Assembly (NCBI GenBank): GCA_963809695.1
Contig: CAWEKI010000009.1
Location: 558,001 to 622,000 of the forward strand
Source of the DNA: JAGDMJ01 sp963809695
Lineage (GTDB): Bacteria; Bacteroidota; Ignavibacteria; UBA10030; UBA6906
Reading direction: 5' to 3'
Length of the DNA stretch: 64,000 nt
In this document: piece by piece, positions 51,084 to 59,869 of the stretch
How the letters are laid out: every line of letters begins with the position of its first letter
How positions within the stretch are numbered: the stretch's first letter is position 1
Program-made: the position numbers and the translations under genes
The notes under the pieces: generated by a model
What the model was told of the DNA's origin: nothing
The model's database searches: none
Seen by the model: only the letters and a program-made list of their open reading frames with translations

Positions 51084-52069
51084 GGGGTATCGTCTCCGCC
51101 AAGACCTGCTTTCACGAGATCATGGAGGTGAATGACCCCGACCGGGCAATCACGTTCATTGACCACGATCATCTGCGTGATATTGTAATTTTCCATTTTC
51201 TCCAGGGCCAGGACTGCAAGTGTTCCCTGCGCAAGCGTTTTGGGTTGCACGGTCATTGCCATTCCCGCCGTCGTCGAGGAGATGTCGTGGGTCCTGTGCA
51301 GGAGCCGTCGCAGGTCGCCGTCGGTGATAATTCCCTCGAGCGAATCGTCCTTCCTGACCACGCATGTACAGCCCAGCCGTTTGGTGGTCATTTCCATGAT
51401 CGCATCCGCCAGGGAAACGTCCGCGGTCACGCGGGGAACGCCCGCTCCGCGAATCATGAGTTCATCCACTTTGAGCAGGAGGCGCTTCCCCAGCGTCCCC
51501 CCCGGATGGTAGCGGGCGAATTCTTCCTGGCTGAACTGCCTCCGGTCCAGCAGGGCAACAGCCAGGGCATCCCCCAGGACGAGGGCGACTGTGGTCGACG
51601 AAGTGGGCGCCAGATCATGCGGGCATGCCTCTTCCTGCACAGACGCATTGAGAACGATCGTGGATTCCCGGGCAAGGGCGGAGTTCATTTTCCCCACGAA
51701 GGAAATGATCGGCACGCCCAGCCGTTTGAACATGGGGAGTAGTGTGCTTAACTCGGAGGTGGCGCCGCTCTTGGAGATACAGATTACCACATCGTCTTTT
51801 CTCAGCAGCCCCAGGTCTCCGTGCGCCGCGTCCGAGGGGTGGAGAAAGACCGCGGGGGTACCCGTGGAGTTCATCGTCGCCACAATTTTCCGCCCGATGA
51901 TGCCCGACTTCCCAACCCCGGTTACGATCACTTGCCCGGTACAGTCAATGATCAACTCCACTGCGTGGGCGAAATTCTCATCAATCCGCAAGGCCAGATC
52001 GTTGACTGCATGCGCCTCAGTCAGCACGACATTCCTGCCTACGGCAATGGACTTGTTGAGGTCCTTCAT
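51080..52069 (-). CDS. kdsD: D-arabinose-5-phosphate isomerase (KpsF/GutQ family)
   Basis: Makes arabinose 5-phosphate from ribulose 5-phosphate, the first step of Kdo synthesis. An N-terminal SIS domain (VTGVGKSGIIGRKIVATMNS, AAHGDLGLLRKDDVVICISK) precedes two CBS domains (MTTKRLGCTCVV, IITDGDLRRLLHR). 329 aa. Start ATG 52069 has AAGGAG six bases upstream and overlaps the previous stop as ATGA. It lies in an operon with kdsA, kdsC and the lpt genes. Confidence 0.93.
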   Translation of the reverse strand: MKDLNKSIAVGRNVVLTEAHAVNDLALRIDENFAHAVELIIDCTGQVIVTGVGKSGIIGRKIVATMNSTGTPAVFLHPSDAAHGDLGLLRKDDVVICISKSGATSELSTLLPMFKRLGVPIISFVGKMNSALARESTIVLNASVQEEACPHDLAPTSSTTVALVLGDALAVALLDRRQFSQEEFARYHPGGTLGKRLLLKVDELMIRGAGVPRVTADVSLADAIMEMTTKRLGCTCVVRKDDSLEGIITDGDLRRLLHRTHDISSTTAGMAMTVQPKTLAQGTLAVLALEKMENYNITQMIVVNERDCPVGVIHLHDLVKAGLGGDDTP

Positions 52070-52815
52070 CGTTTCTCCTTGCCGAACAAGCGTTTCCATC
52101 CTTGGAAGAAGCCTCCCGGAGCGGGGGCGGGAAGAGGCGTCCGGACTTTGACGCGCGGCCTGATGGCATTATACCTGATGAAGGCCTCGCGCAGGTCACC
52201 ATTTGTATACGCGGCCTGACCGATGAAGAATTGACCGATGTCCAGAGCTACTTTTGGATCCCGGATCCCCTTGCACAGCATGAGCTCATTGTGAAAATTG
52301 GTGACGGGCAGGAGCAGGTTCATACCGCTGACCCGGTCGTAGATCCAGATTCGCCTCTCTTGCGGTGCAATCGCAAGCGTCAGAACGGCGTCCACCGGCA
52401 CTGCACGGACCATACCACCCGTCGCGGGCGAGGGCAATCCTGGAAGCCACGTGGAATACGTCCAGCGCTTTTTCTCTTCAAAATGATGGGGTACTTCTTC
52501 ATCCGAGCCCGAGACAATGTCCACATCGAGCTGAGCCCCGGCGAATTCATGGACCGTCACTGCGTAGGACGCATGCGTGGTTTCGACCATGCCAAACGCG
52601 ATAACAGGAGACACGGGCACGGAATAATCCGGGGTATCCCCGGGAGCCCCGAGGAGGTAGGTGCCCGGGCCGCGCCTCCCCTGCCCGATCACAACCATGG
52701 AATTGATGATCTCCCGGTATTGCCGGTATCCGGGGCGGTCGGCGGGAAGGACTCCTTCCAGGAGGTCCAGTTCCTTTTGCCTCAACTTCCTCGGGTACAC
52801 GTCATCGGGAGCCAT
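52066..52815 (-). CDS. Protein of unknown function inside the Kdo/Lpt operon, 249 aa
   Basis: I recognise no domain. There is no signal peptide or membrane helix, so it looks cytoplasmic. Motifs visible are RPGYRQYREIINSMVVIGQG near the N-terminus, YSTWLPGLPSPATGGM in the middle and GQFFIGQAAYTNGDLREAFI near the C-terminus, then a basic Pro-rich end (RVKVRTPLPAPAPGGFFQGW). The start at MAPDDVYP overlaps kdsC by 14 bases and the end overlaps kdsD by four. Its placement suggests a role tied to Kdo or LPS export, but that is only inferred. Confidence 0.6.
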   Translation of the reverse strand: MAPDDVYPRKLRQKELDLLEGVLPADRPGYRQYREIINSMVVIGQGRRGPGTYLLGAPGDTPDYSVPVSPVIAFGMVETTHASYAVTVHEFAGAQLDVDIVSGSDEEVPHHFEEKKRWTYSTWLPGLPSPATGGMVRAVPVDAVLTLAIAPQERRIWIYDRVSGMNLLLPVTNFHNELMLCKGIRDPKVALDIGQFFIGQAAYTNGDLREAFIRYNAIRPRVKVRTPLPAPAPGGFFQGWKRLFGKEKR

Positions 52816-53317
52816 TGCGAGTGCGGTGCGAAAGGATAAAGTCAATGATCTCGCGAACCGCGCCGTCACCGCCGGCCACCGATGTAACGTAATCCACCCT
52901 GCGCCTCACCTCCGGGCGCGCGTTACGGGGAGCCGCAGAGAAACCGGCTACAGCAAGAAGCGGGAGATCGAAGGTGTCGTCTCCGATGAAAGCAATCTCA
53001 CGTTCTGCGAGGTTGTGCCGTGCCTGAATTTCCCTCATGGCAGCTACCTTGTCCGCCGCACCCTGATACACGTCGTCGATGCCAAGCACGCGGGCGCGTG
53101 CAGCGACAATCGGCGTTTCGCGCCCGCTGATGATGCCAATGCCAAGCCCGGATTCCCGTGCACGTACGATCCCGTAGCCATCGTGAGCATTGAATCGCTT
53201 CAACTCCACGCCATCCGCAGAATAGTAGAGCCCACCATCCGTCATGACACCGTCGACATCAAGGATGAGGAATTTAATGCGGCGGGCCCGTCTGGCTGCG
53301 TTACGTTTCGCGGGCAT
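52802..53317 (-). CDS. kdsC: 3-deoxy-D-manno-octulosonate 8-phosphate phosphatase KdsC
   Basis: HAD-superfamily phosphatase that removes phosphate from Kdo 8-phosphate. The nucleophile motif is LDVDGVMTDGGLYYS, followed by IISGRETPIVAARARVLGI and the metal motif FIGDDTFDLPLLAVAG. At 171 aa it is a cap-less C0 HAD as expected for KdsC. It starts three bases after the kdsA stop and overlaps the next unknown gene by 14 bases. Confidence 0.94.
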   Translation of the reverse strand: MPAKRNAARRARRIKFLILDVDGVMTDGGLYYSADGVELKRFNAHDGYGIVRARESGLGIGIISGRETPIVAARARVLGIDDVYQGAADKVAAMREIQARHNLAEREIAFIGDDTFDLPLLAVAGFSAAPRNARPEVRRRVDYVTSVAGGDGAVREIIDFILSHRTRNGSR

Positions 53318-53320
53318 GGT

Positions 53321-54148
53321 TCAAGGAAACTGTTTGACAATGGTATCGATCTGCATCACCTGGTCCAGGAGCCGGTCCAGAAGGGCCAGGGGGAGCTGGC
53401 TTGCGGCATCGCTGAGCGCCTTCGGCGGATCGGGATGCACTTCCAGAAAAATCCCATCACAACCGGCGGCAACACCCGCTCGCGCAATGGGGAAAATAAA
53501 CTGAGGCTCCCCGCCGCTCTTCATCCCCGTGACATCTCCGCCAGGGAGCTGGACCGAATGCGTTACATCGAGAATCACCGGATAGCCAAGGTCACGCATG
53601 ATCTTCAACGAGCGCATATCCACAATAAGATTATGATAACCGAACGTCGTCCCCCGCTCGGTAAGCAGGATCCGCGTGTTTCCGGATTCCGCCACTTTCG
53701 CGGCCGCATGCTTCATATCTTCGGGGGCCAGGAATTGCCCTTTCTTGATGTTGACCACTCTCCCGGTTCGTCCAGCAGCACTAAGAAGATCACTCTGCCG
53801 GGAGAGGAACGCAGGAATCTGGAGCACGTCCGCAACCTCCGCAGCTACGGCGGCTTCGGCTTCGGTGTGGATATCAGTGATAATAGGGAGTTCGAAGCTT
53901 TCCTTCACTTCGGAGAGGATCTTCAACGCCTCCTCCATGCCAACGGTCGAGAAGGACTTGCCGCTGGTGCGGTTCGCTTTTCTGTAAGAAGATTTGAAGA
54001 CCAACGGCAGCCCGTACCTGGACGCGCTGGCTTTGACGGCCTCAGCCGTGCGCAACGTGATGTCCCGCCCCTCCACAACACAAGGCCCGGCAAAGAGCAC
54101 CAGCGGGCTCCGTTCGCCGATTGGAATGGCCTGAATGTGCACTTTCAT
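53321..54148 (-). CDS. kdsA: 3-deoxy-8-phosphooctulonate synthase (Kdo-8-P synthase)
   Basis: Condenses PEP with arabinose 5-phosphate. FAGPCVVEGRDITLRTAE, FKSSYRKANRTSGKSF, PIITDIHTEAEAAVAAEVAD, IPAFLSRQSDLL and VTHSVQLPGG are diagnostic. 275 aa. First gene of the LPS operon. I start at MKVHIQAIP (54148). There is no Shine-Dalgarno sequence, and a candidate -10 ends six bases before the ATG, so the mRNA may be leaderless. Confidence 0.95.
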   Translation of the reverse strand: MKVHIQAIPIGERSPLVLFAGPCVVEGRDITLRTAEAVKASASRYGLPLVFKSSYRKANRTSGKSFSTVGMEEALKILSEVKESFELPIITDIHTEAEAAVAAEVADVLQIPAFLSRQSDLLSAAGRTGRVVNIKKGQFLAPEDMKHAAAKVAESGNTRILLTERGTTFGYHNLIVDMRSLKIMRDLGYPVILDVTHSVQLPGGDVTGMKSGGEPQFIFPIARAGVAAGCDGIFLEVHPDPPKALSDAASQLPLALLDRLLDQVMQIDTIVKQFP

Positions 54149-54154
54149 AGGACA

Positions 54155-54182
54155 ATAATACGAAAAAACCATGTACAATCAA
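54155..54182 (-). promoter_or_regulatory. Candidate promoter for the kdsA-lptB operon
   Basis: TTGATT, a 16-base spacer and TATTAT on the minus strand. The predicted start point falls close to the kdsA ATG, implying a leaderless or very short leader. Confidence 0.4.
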
Positions 54183-54217
54183 ACCCCTATACCCGAGGAA
54201 CACAGGTGGCATCAGAC

Positions 54218-54246
54218 TTTTCAATGTCTCATCTTTATTGTATATT
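54218..54246 (+). promoter_or_regulatory. Candidate promoter for ispE
   Basis: TTTTCA, a 17-base spacer and TATATT. Because the -10 lies downstream of the TTG at 54238, transcription from here would exclude that codon as the ispE start. Confidence 0.35.
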
Positions 54247-54282
54247 GCCCATGAAGAATCGTCCATTTCACCAACTCAGACT

Positions 54283-55131
54283 GTGTTTTCTGCCTACGCC
54301 AAGATCAACCTCGGACTCCTGGTCCTGCACAAGCGGCCTGACGGGTACCACAACATCATGACGGTCTTCCACAGAATTGACCTCTCTGACCGGATCTCTC
54401 TGGCCCGTTCAGCGCACATTTCCGTCACATCCACCTCTCCCGATGCTCCCAGCGATGAGTCGAACATCTGCCATAAGGCGGCCTGGCTCCTTCGGGAGAA
54501 GCTGAACGTCCGCGATGGCGTGGCAATCACAATCGACAAGAAGATCCCCGTGGGCGCTGGCCTGGGAGGCGGAAGCAGTGACGCGGCAACAGTGCTGCGT
54601 CATTTGCCGGCTTTCTGGGGGTGCTCCATCGAGGCAGCATTCCTGTATGATCTGGCGCTCGAATTGGGATCAGATGTACCGTACTTTCTTGATGTAGGGA
54701 GTGCATCGGCAAAAGGACGCGGGGAAATTCTGGAGTATTTCCTGCTTGACCTTCCCTTCACAATCCTGCTCTGCAATCCCAACATTCCGGTGGCCACGGG
54801 ATGGGCATACGGACAGCTCCAACCTCCGCAAGGACGGAAAGAAATAGATCTCAAGGATGTGATCTTGCGCGGAGTGAAGTACCCGCAAATCCTGAACGAG
54901 ATGCTCGTGAACGACTTCGAACCAGCAGTCTTCCGCGCTCATCCTGAAATTGGCAAGCTCAAAGAGGATATGATCGCGGCAGGTGCAGTCTATGCCTCAA
55001 TGTCGGGCAGCGGTTCATCGGTTTATGGACTGTTCACAGACCGTGTGAAGGTGGAGAACCTGGCGGCCAGGCTTCGTGCCGGGGAGTACCGAACGTTCGT
55101 CACTTCTCCCCACTTCCTCCCTGCAGATTGA
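54283..55131 (+). CDS. ispE: 4-(cytidine 5'-diphospho)-2-C-methyl-D-erythritol kinase
   Basis: GHMP kinase of the MEP isoprenoid pathway. Motif 1 AYAKINLGLLVLHKRPDGYH, the ATP loop IPVGAGLGGGSSDAATVL and motif 3 MSGSGSSVYGLF are clear. No in-frame ATG exists near the expected start. GTG at 54283 gives a normal N-terminus (FSAYAKINLGL) and 282 aa. TTG at 54238 would add 15 residues but lies upstream of the candidate -10. Neither has a Shine-Dalgarno sequence. It stands divergent from the Kdo operon and three bases before the receptor gene. Confidence 0.92.
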   Translation: MFSAYAKINLGLLVLHKRPDGYHNIMTVFHRIDLSDRISLARSAHISVTSTSPDAPSDESNICHKAAWLLREKLNVRDGVAITIDKKIPVGAGLGGGSSDAATVLRHLPAFWGCSIEAAFLYDLALELGSDVPYFLDVGSASAKGRGEILEYFLLDLPFTILLCNPNIPVATGWAYGQLQPPQGRKEIDLKDVILRGVKYPQILNEMLVNDFEPAVFRAHPEIGKLKEDMIAAGAVYASMSGSGSSVYGLFTDRVKVENLAARLRAGEYRTFVTSPHFLPAD

Positions 55132-55134
55132 ATT

Positions 55135-57174
55135 ATGCGCCGGTTGAAAACCGTCATCCTCCTTACCGTATTGTTTCTCCTGCTCCACTGTCTGCCGCCG
55201 CCGGCGCTTGGCCAGCAGAACATCCCGCGATTTGGCAAGATCGATTCGATCGGGACCGGATCTATGAAAACTCCCGCCGATTCCGCGGCTGCAGGCGCCG
55301 ATTCTCTGCACTTGACCCCGGACTCGCTTGGACGCATGAGTACTCCGTTGCTGGTTGGCACTCTGGATCGGACAATGGATTCCTCCTTCGTTGTCACGAA
55401 AGAAGAAATCCAATGGATCGATTTCCGCTACCCGGGAAGCATTCTCGAGACCTTCCCGGGAGTGTATATACGCGATCAGGAAAGCGCCGGACAGTATAAC
55501 CAGATCAACATCCAGGGACAGGACTGGCGGAGCGTCGCAGTGCTGCAGAACGGCAGATTGCTGAACGACCCTGCATCCGGCATCTATAACCTCTACCAAT
55601 ATTCCACGGAATACGCCGACAGGATCGAGTTAATCACGGGACCGCGCGCGTTTCTGTACGGCCTCAACAGCACCACCGGAGTCGTGAATATTGTCACGAG
55701 GAACTACAACAGCAACCGCCCGTTTACCAAGCTCAATTATTCCCAGGGCGGGTACGGTTACGCCTACACCGACGGGACGTTCAGCCAGAATGTCTCGCGC
55801 AGGCTGAACCTGACACTCGGGTTCCAGTTTCAGGGGGTAGATGGCAGGTTTCTCAACAGCCTTCATGATGCCTGGAATGTCCGGGGCAAAGTGCGATACA
55901 ACGTCTCCAAAGACCTTAACATCATCCTTTCGGACTACTACACGTCCAGCAAAACCGATCTGAACGGAGGGGTTGACCCTCCCCGGTCCCGGGACCCTTT
56001 CGATCCCCGTCTCGCGGTCGTAAAGAACAGTGATTCGTATGACAAGATCACGCGGCACGACCTGGATCTTTCGGTTGTCGGGACGTTTCTGGATGACACC
56101 GTCAATGTCTCGACACTGAACCTGTACTATTCCAACAATTTCCGGGAGTATCGGGACGAGGAGAGCCGTCCCAACCCTAACGGCATCTTCATCATGTCCG
56201 ACCACACCTCCTCCTGGATGGGCGCGACGCTGTCGCAGAATTTCAATACAGAATGGCAGCGGTTCAGCGCAGGGTTGAATCTGGAGCTCAGGCAAGTCGA
56301 GGGAAGCCCCAACATTGGGAGACGGAGGAACACGATTGCTTCGGCGTGGGGAAAAGAAGAACTGCTTCTCGGCGAACACCTGACACTGGCAGGATTCGGG
56401 CGGATCGACAGCTATCTGCGTCAGCAATACGTCGGCGCGGGGGCTGATGCAACGCTGCACCTCGGCCCTGTTGTATCCATGTTTGGCGGATTTTCCGTCT
56501 CCCGCCGGGTGCCGAACTACATGGAGCTCTATTGGACGGACAGCACGGTCACCCGTGCCCAGGCCCCTGTCGCCGAACAGCACCGTGGACTGGAATTGGG
56601 GGCCGAGTTCGCCTGGGCAGGCAGCAGCCTTCGCGTCGCCTATTTTCACAGGACGGTTCAGGATCCCATTCTCTTTCTACCCGCTTCCGGCACCTATGTG
56701 TTTCCTGCTTTTTCAATCACGAATGGCGCAGCTATCGCCACCAATGGCATTGAGGCGCGCCTCCGGTGGCGGATCTGGATGCTCTACCTCGAGGGTGTGG
56801 GGACCTACCTGGTTCAGACTGAAGGAGGGACTGCGCTTGCCATACTTCCGAAACTTTCCCTTTCCGGCGGGCTTTACTTCTGGAACAAGCTCCTGCAGAA
56901 TCACCTTGAGTTGAAGGCGGGCGTTCGGGGGCAGTATCGATCGGCGCAGAGCGGAGAGTTGTTCAACCCGGAGGCACTTGCATACGTGCCAAACACCGGA
57001 ACGCGGATTGGCTATGCGTCGGCGGCGGATCTCTTTGTGATCGCACACATCGGGGACGCGTATGTTCACCTTATATGGGAGAACCCCTTGAACATTCAGT
57101 ATTACTCCACTCCGTTTTATCCCGGAGGTGACCGGGCGATCCGGTTCGGCATTTCGTGGGAATTCTGGAACTGA
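55135..57174 (+). CDS. TonB-dependent receptor-like outer-membrane protein
   Basis: A 679-residue exported protein. A signal peptide (VILLTVLFLLLHCLPPPALG) leads to a plug-like domain with FPGVYIRDQESAGQYNQINI, QGQDWRSVAVLQNGRLLNDP and RIELITGPRAFLYGLNSTTG. A beta-barrel follows and ends in FGISWEFWN, with aromatic residues at the C-terminus. I see no clear TonB box or carboxypeptidase-regulatory-like domain at the N-terminus. The substrate is unknown. It follows ispE by three bases. Confidence 0.82.
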   Translation: MRRLKTVILLTVLFLLLHCLPPPALGQQNIPRFGKIDSIGTGSMKTPADSAAAGADSLHLTPDSLGRMSTPLLVGTLDRTMDSSFVVTKEEIQWIDFRYPGSILETFPGVYIRDQESAGQYNQINIQGQDWRSVAVLQNGRLLNDPASGIYNLYQYSTEYADRIELITGPRAFLYGLNSTTGVVNIVTRNYNSNRPFTKLNYSQGGYGYAYTDGTFSQNVSRRLNLTLGFQFQGVDGRFLNSLHDAWNVRGKVRYNVSKDLNIILSDYYTSSKTDLNGGVDPPRSRDPFDPRLAVVKNSDSYDKITRHDLDLSVVGTFLDDTVNVSTLNLYYSNNFREYRDEESRPNPNGIFIMSDHTSSWMGATLSQNFNTEWQRFSAGLNLELRQVEGSPNIGRRRNTIASAWGKEELLLGEHLTLAGFGRIDSYLRQQYVGAGADATLHLGPVVSMFGGFSVSRRVPNYMELYWTDSTVTRAQAPVAEQHRGLELGAEFAWAGSSLRVAYFHRTVQDPILFLPASGTYVFPAFSITNGAAIATNGIEARLRWRIWMLYLEGVGTYLVQTEGGTALAILPKLSLSGGLYFWNKLLQNHLELKAGVRGQYRSAQSGELFNPEALAYVPNTGTRIGYASAADLFVIAHIGDAYVHLIWENPLNIQYYSTPFYPGGDRAIRFGISWEFWN

Positions 57175-57264
57175 GGGGGTTCAGCCTGGCAGCGATACCT
57201 GAAGTGCTCACAGACGTGCATGAGCAGTTCCTTTCAATCACCCACCACGGCTCAGGAGGCCCAC

Positions 57265-57750
57265 ATGGACCCCGAAATCAATCTTCTGCTCTCTATCATC
57301 GATGAAGCGTACGAGAAGAAAGCCTGGCATGGCCCTAACCTGCGCGGGTCATTGAAAGGAGTCACTGCCAGGACGGCAGCCTGGAGGCCCGCCCGAGGGA
57401 GACACAATATCTGGGAAATCGTCATCCATGCCGCGTACTGGAAATATGCAGTCCGGAGGAGACTGCTCGGAGAGAAGCGCGGATCGTTCCCCCTCAAAGG
57501 GAGCAACTGGATCGCGTGTGCGTCTTCAGGGAATGAGGTTGAATGGAAGAAGGAATTGATGCTGCTGCACGAAGTGCATAGAGCCATGCGTGAAGCTGTT
57601 GCCGGGCTTCAAAAAAAGGATCTCTACGTGCAGGCTCCCGGAAGCAAGGTGACCAACGTCCGCACGATCTACGGGATTGCCGCCCATGACCTCTATCATG
57701 CCGGCCAGATCCAACTTCTGAAGCGGCTGCATCAATCCCGCCGGAAGTAG
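57265..57750 (+). CDS. DinB-like metal-dependent four-helix-bundle protein
   Basis: DinB/YfiT-type bundle of 161 aa, expected to bind a metal through three histidines. Candidates are in NIWEIVIHAAYWKYAVRR and AAHDLYHAGQIQLLKRLH. The reaction is unknown; relatives include bacillithiol-related transferases. AGGAGG lies five bases before the ATG at 57265. It follows the receptor gene by 90 bases and converges with the glycosyltransferase gene. Confidence 0.83.
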   Translation: MDPEINLLLSIIDEAYEKKAWHGPNLRGSLKGVTARTAAWRPARGRHNIWEIVIHAAYWKYAVRRRLLGEKRGSFPLKGSNWIACASSGNEVEWKKELMLLHEVHRAMREAVAGLQKKDLYVQAPGSKVTNVRTIYGIAAHDLYHAGQIQLLKRLHQSRRK

Positions 57751-57766
57751 AACGAATCGCCCCCGG

Positions 57767-58891
57767 TCAATCGGCCCGGCGGGCAGTGACACGGTGCTGC
57801 AGAACTTCAATCGTCCGCCGCGCAGCTTCGTCCCAACTGAAGAGCCCCGCCCAGGCTAAAGCTCCCGCGGAGAGGCGAGCGCGCAACGCTGCATCCCCGA
57901 GCAGTAATTCGATCTTGCCTGCCAGATCAGCAACATCCCCGTAGCGATACAGCAGGCCGGTCTTGCCATCCTGCACGGCATCGCGCAGGCCGGGGACATC
58001 GCTGGCAATCGCAGGGGTCCCGCACGCGTTCGCCTCAGTGACCGTGAGGCCCCACCCTTCTTTCGAGGACGTGGCGACCTTGAACCACATTTGCTGCAGG
58101 AGCCTGATCTTCTCCTGATCGCCCACGAAGCCGGTGAATGAGACTGCATCCTGAACGTTGAGCTCCCGGGCCAACGCTTCCAGGCGGGGACGGTCATCTC
58201 CTTCTCCAACAATGACCAACTTCAAGGCTGGCACCTCACCTAACACGAGGCGAAATGCTTGAAGCAGCTGGTCAACGCTCTTGTACTTCTTCAGGCGTCC
58301 AAAGTACCCGATCAAGGGGGTTGGACTCCTGGGCACTCCCGTGGGGCGGAACAGCGTGTGATCGACGGCCAGGCCGATATGGACCAACAACGAAGGATCG
58401 AAACCGCGGGAAATCAGATCGTTGTACGTACTTGGTGAAACGACGATGAACGGGGTCTTCCTGTTCTTATACAGTGATAGCGCAAGCCGCTCCGTGAGAT
58501 AGACATACGCTCCGACCACGGGGTTGACCTCACGGAAAACACTTCCCGCAAAAATATGATGAATCACCCCCAGGATCGGCTCCCGCACAAAAAGCGGAGT
58601 GACAAAGGGGATCTTGTTCATGTCGTCGATGACGACGTCAAAACCTTCACGCCGAAAGCGCCTTTTGTAGGCGACCGGAACGCGGTAGTTGAACAGGTTC
58701 CGCCCGCCTTCCCGGATGATCCTGATGCCATTGAGCACTTCTTCGTGCTGTGCCCCCGGAAAGCTTGAGCAATAGAGCACAACCTCATGCCCGGCCTGCG
58801 CAACGCGGGAGAACACTTCATGGAGCTGGACTTCCGCTCCGCCTGAGTATGGGTTCCGGATGTCCTGCCAGTTGAACACGAGGATTTTCAT
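57767..58891 (-). CDS. Glycosyltransferase family 4 (GT-B fold)
   Basis: Transfers a sugar from a nucleotide donor to a glycan acceptor in the cytoplasm or at the inner membrane. The N-terminal domain has ILVFNWQDIRNPYSGGAEVQ and the C-terminal donor domain has GYFGRLKKYKSVDQLLQAFR and TSSKEGWGLTVTEANACGTP, with the E-x7-E element. 374 aa. The ATG overlaps the reductase stop as ATGA. Given gmd and the reductase upstream, GDP-rhamnose is a plausible donor (inference). Confidence 0.9.
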   Translation of the reverse strand: MKILVFNWQDIRNPYSGGAEVQLHEVFSRVAQAGHEVVLYCSSFPGAQHEEVLNGIRIIREGGRNLFNYRVPVAYKRRFRREGFDVVIDDMNKIPFVTPLFVREPILGVIHHIFAGSVFREVNPVVGAYVYLTERLALSLYKNRKTPFIVVSPSTYNDLISRGFDPSLLVHIGLAVDHTLFRPTGVPRSPTPLIGYFGRLKKYKSVDQLLQAFRLVLGEVPALKLVIVGEGDDRPRLEALARELNVQDAVSFTGFVGDQEKIRLLQQMWFKVATSSKEGWGLTVTEANACGTPAIASDVPGLRDAVQDGKTGLLYRYGDVADLAGKIELLLGDAALRARLSAGALAWAGLFSWDEAARRTIEVLQHRVTARRAD

Positions 58892-59862
58892 GGGCGGCCG
58901 GAGAGAGTTTCCTGCCAGTAGGCGAACACATCCTGCAGCGTCTGACGAAATGGAATTGCCGGAGTCCATCCTGTCGCCGCCGTCAGTCGATCAAAGCTCC
59001 CCAGCACGAGCGGGTTGTCATAGGGCCGAATGCGGAGCGGATCAGTTTCGAGTCCCACCTGAATGCCGGTGATGTCCGTGAACAGGGCAATGACTTCCCT
59101 GATCATATACGCCTTGCCGGAGCAAATGTTGAAGAGGCTTTCGTCGGTCTGCCGGTCGAACAGCAACCAGTACGCCCGGACAACATCGCGCACGTCCGTG
59201 AAGTCCCGGCGGGCGTCCAGATTCCCGGCACGGATGACGGCCGGCGACTTTCCCGCGGCAATCAAGGCAAAATGCCGCCCGAAATCGGAACAGACAAACA
59301 ACGGGCTCTGGCGAGGGCCCGCATGGTTAAAGGGACGTGCCACGACAACATCCACGTCGAACGTCCTGCGGTACTCCCGGGCGATCAAATCAATGCCGGC
59401 TTTGCTCGTCGCGTAAGGATTGTTAGGGAGAAGCGGAAATTCCTCCGTGATCGGCTGCCGGTCGGCAGGCACACGGCCGTACACTTCGCCGCTGCTGACG
59501 ATCAGGATGGAGCAGGAGTGCCGGCGTGCGGCAAGCATCCGCCCGGACTCCAGGATGCTGAGTCCACCCAGGATGTTGGTTTGGAAGGTCTGGACGGGAT
59601 CCTGCACTGCGGCAGGAACGAAAGCCTGGGCGGCCAGGTGAATCACCCGATCCGGACTGATCTCATCAAACAGCTGCCGGACTCTCTCGCCATCGGTGAT
59701 GTCGGCAGCATGCAGGTGCAGCCGGGGAGCAATTTCGCGGATCGACGGGGCATACGTCTCGGCAACGGTGGTTCCATGAATCTCTAAGCCACCGACACCA
59801 AGCAAGAATTCCGCCGCATGGCTTCCCACAAAACCGTCAATGCCGGTCACGAGGACGCGCAT
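58888..59862 (-). CDS. rmd: NAD-dependent epimerase/reductase, probably GDP-6-deoxy-4-ketomannose reductase (Rmd-like)
   Basis: Extended short-chain dehydrogenase of 324 aa, with the Rossmann loop VTGIDGFVGSHAAEFL and catalytic Tyr-Lys in NPYATSKAGIDLIAREY. Next to gmd, the likely job is reduction of GDP-4-keto-6-deoxymannose to GDP-D-rhamnose. Epimerisation to a fucose or other 6-deoxyhexose is also possible. The start is MRVLVTGIDG, with AGGTG eight bases upstream and the gmd stop seven bases before. Confidence 0.8.
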   Translation of the reverse strand: MRVLVTGIDGFVGSHAAEFLLGVGGLEIHGTTVAETYAPSIREIAPRLHLHAADITDGERVRQLFDEISPDRVIHLAAQAFVPAAVQDPVQTFQTNILGGLSILESGRMLAARRHSCSILIVSSGEVYGRVPADRQPITEEFPLLPNNPYATSKAGIDLIAREYRRTFDVDVVVARPFNHAGPRQSPLFVCSDFGRHFALIAAGKSPAVIRAGNLDARRDFTDVRDVVRAYWLLFDRQTDESLFNICSGKAYMIREVIALFTDITGIQVGLETDPLRIRPYDNPLVLGSFDRLTAATGWTPAIPFRQTLQDVFAYWQETLSGRP

Positions 59863-59869
59863 GGGGGGA

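Noticed and set aside
52661..54361. Long plus-strand open frame antisense to kdsC and kdsA
   Set aside because: The minus-strand enzymes are unambiguous. The end of the frame near 54226 begins MSHLYC but has no meaning for ispE.
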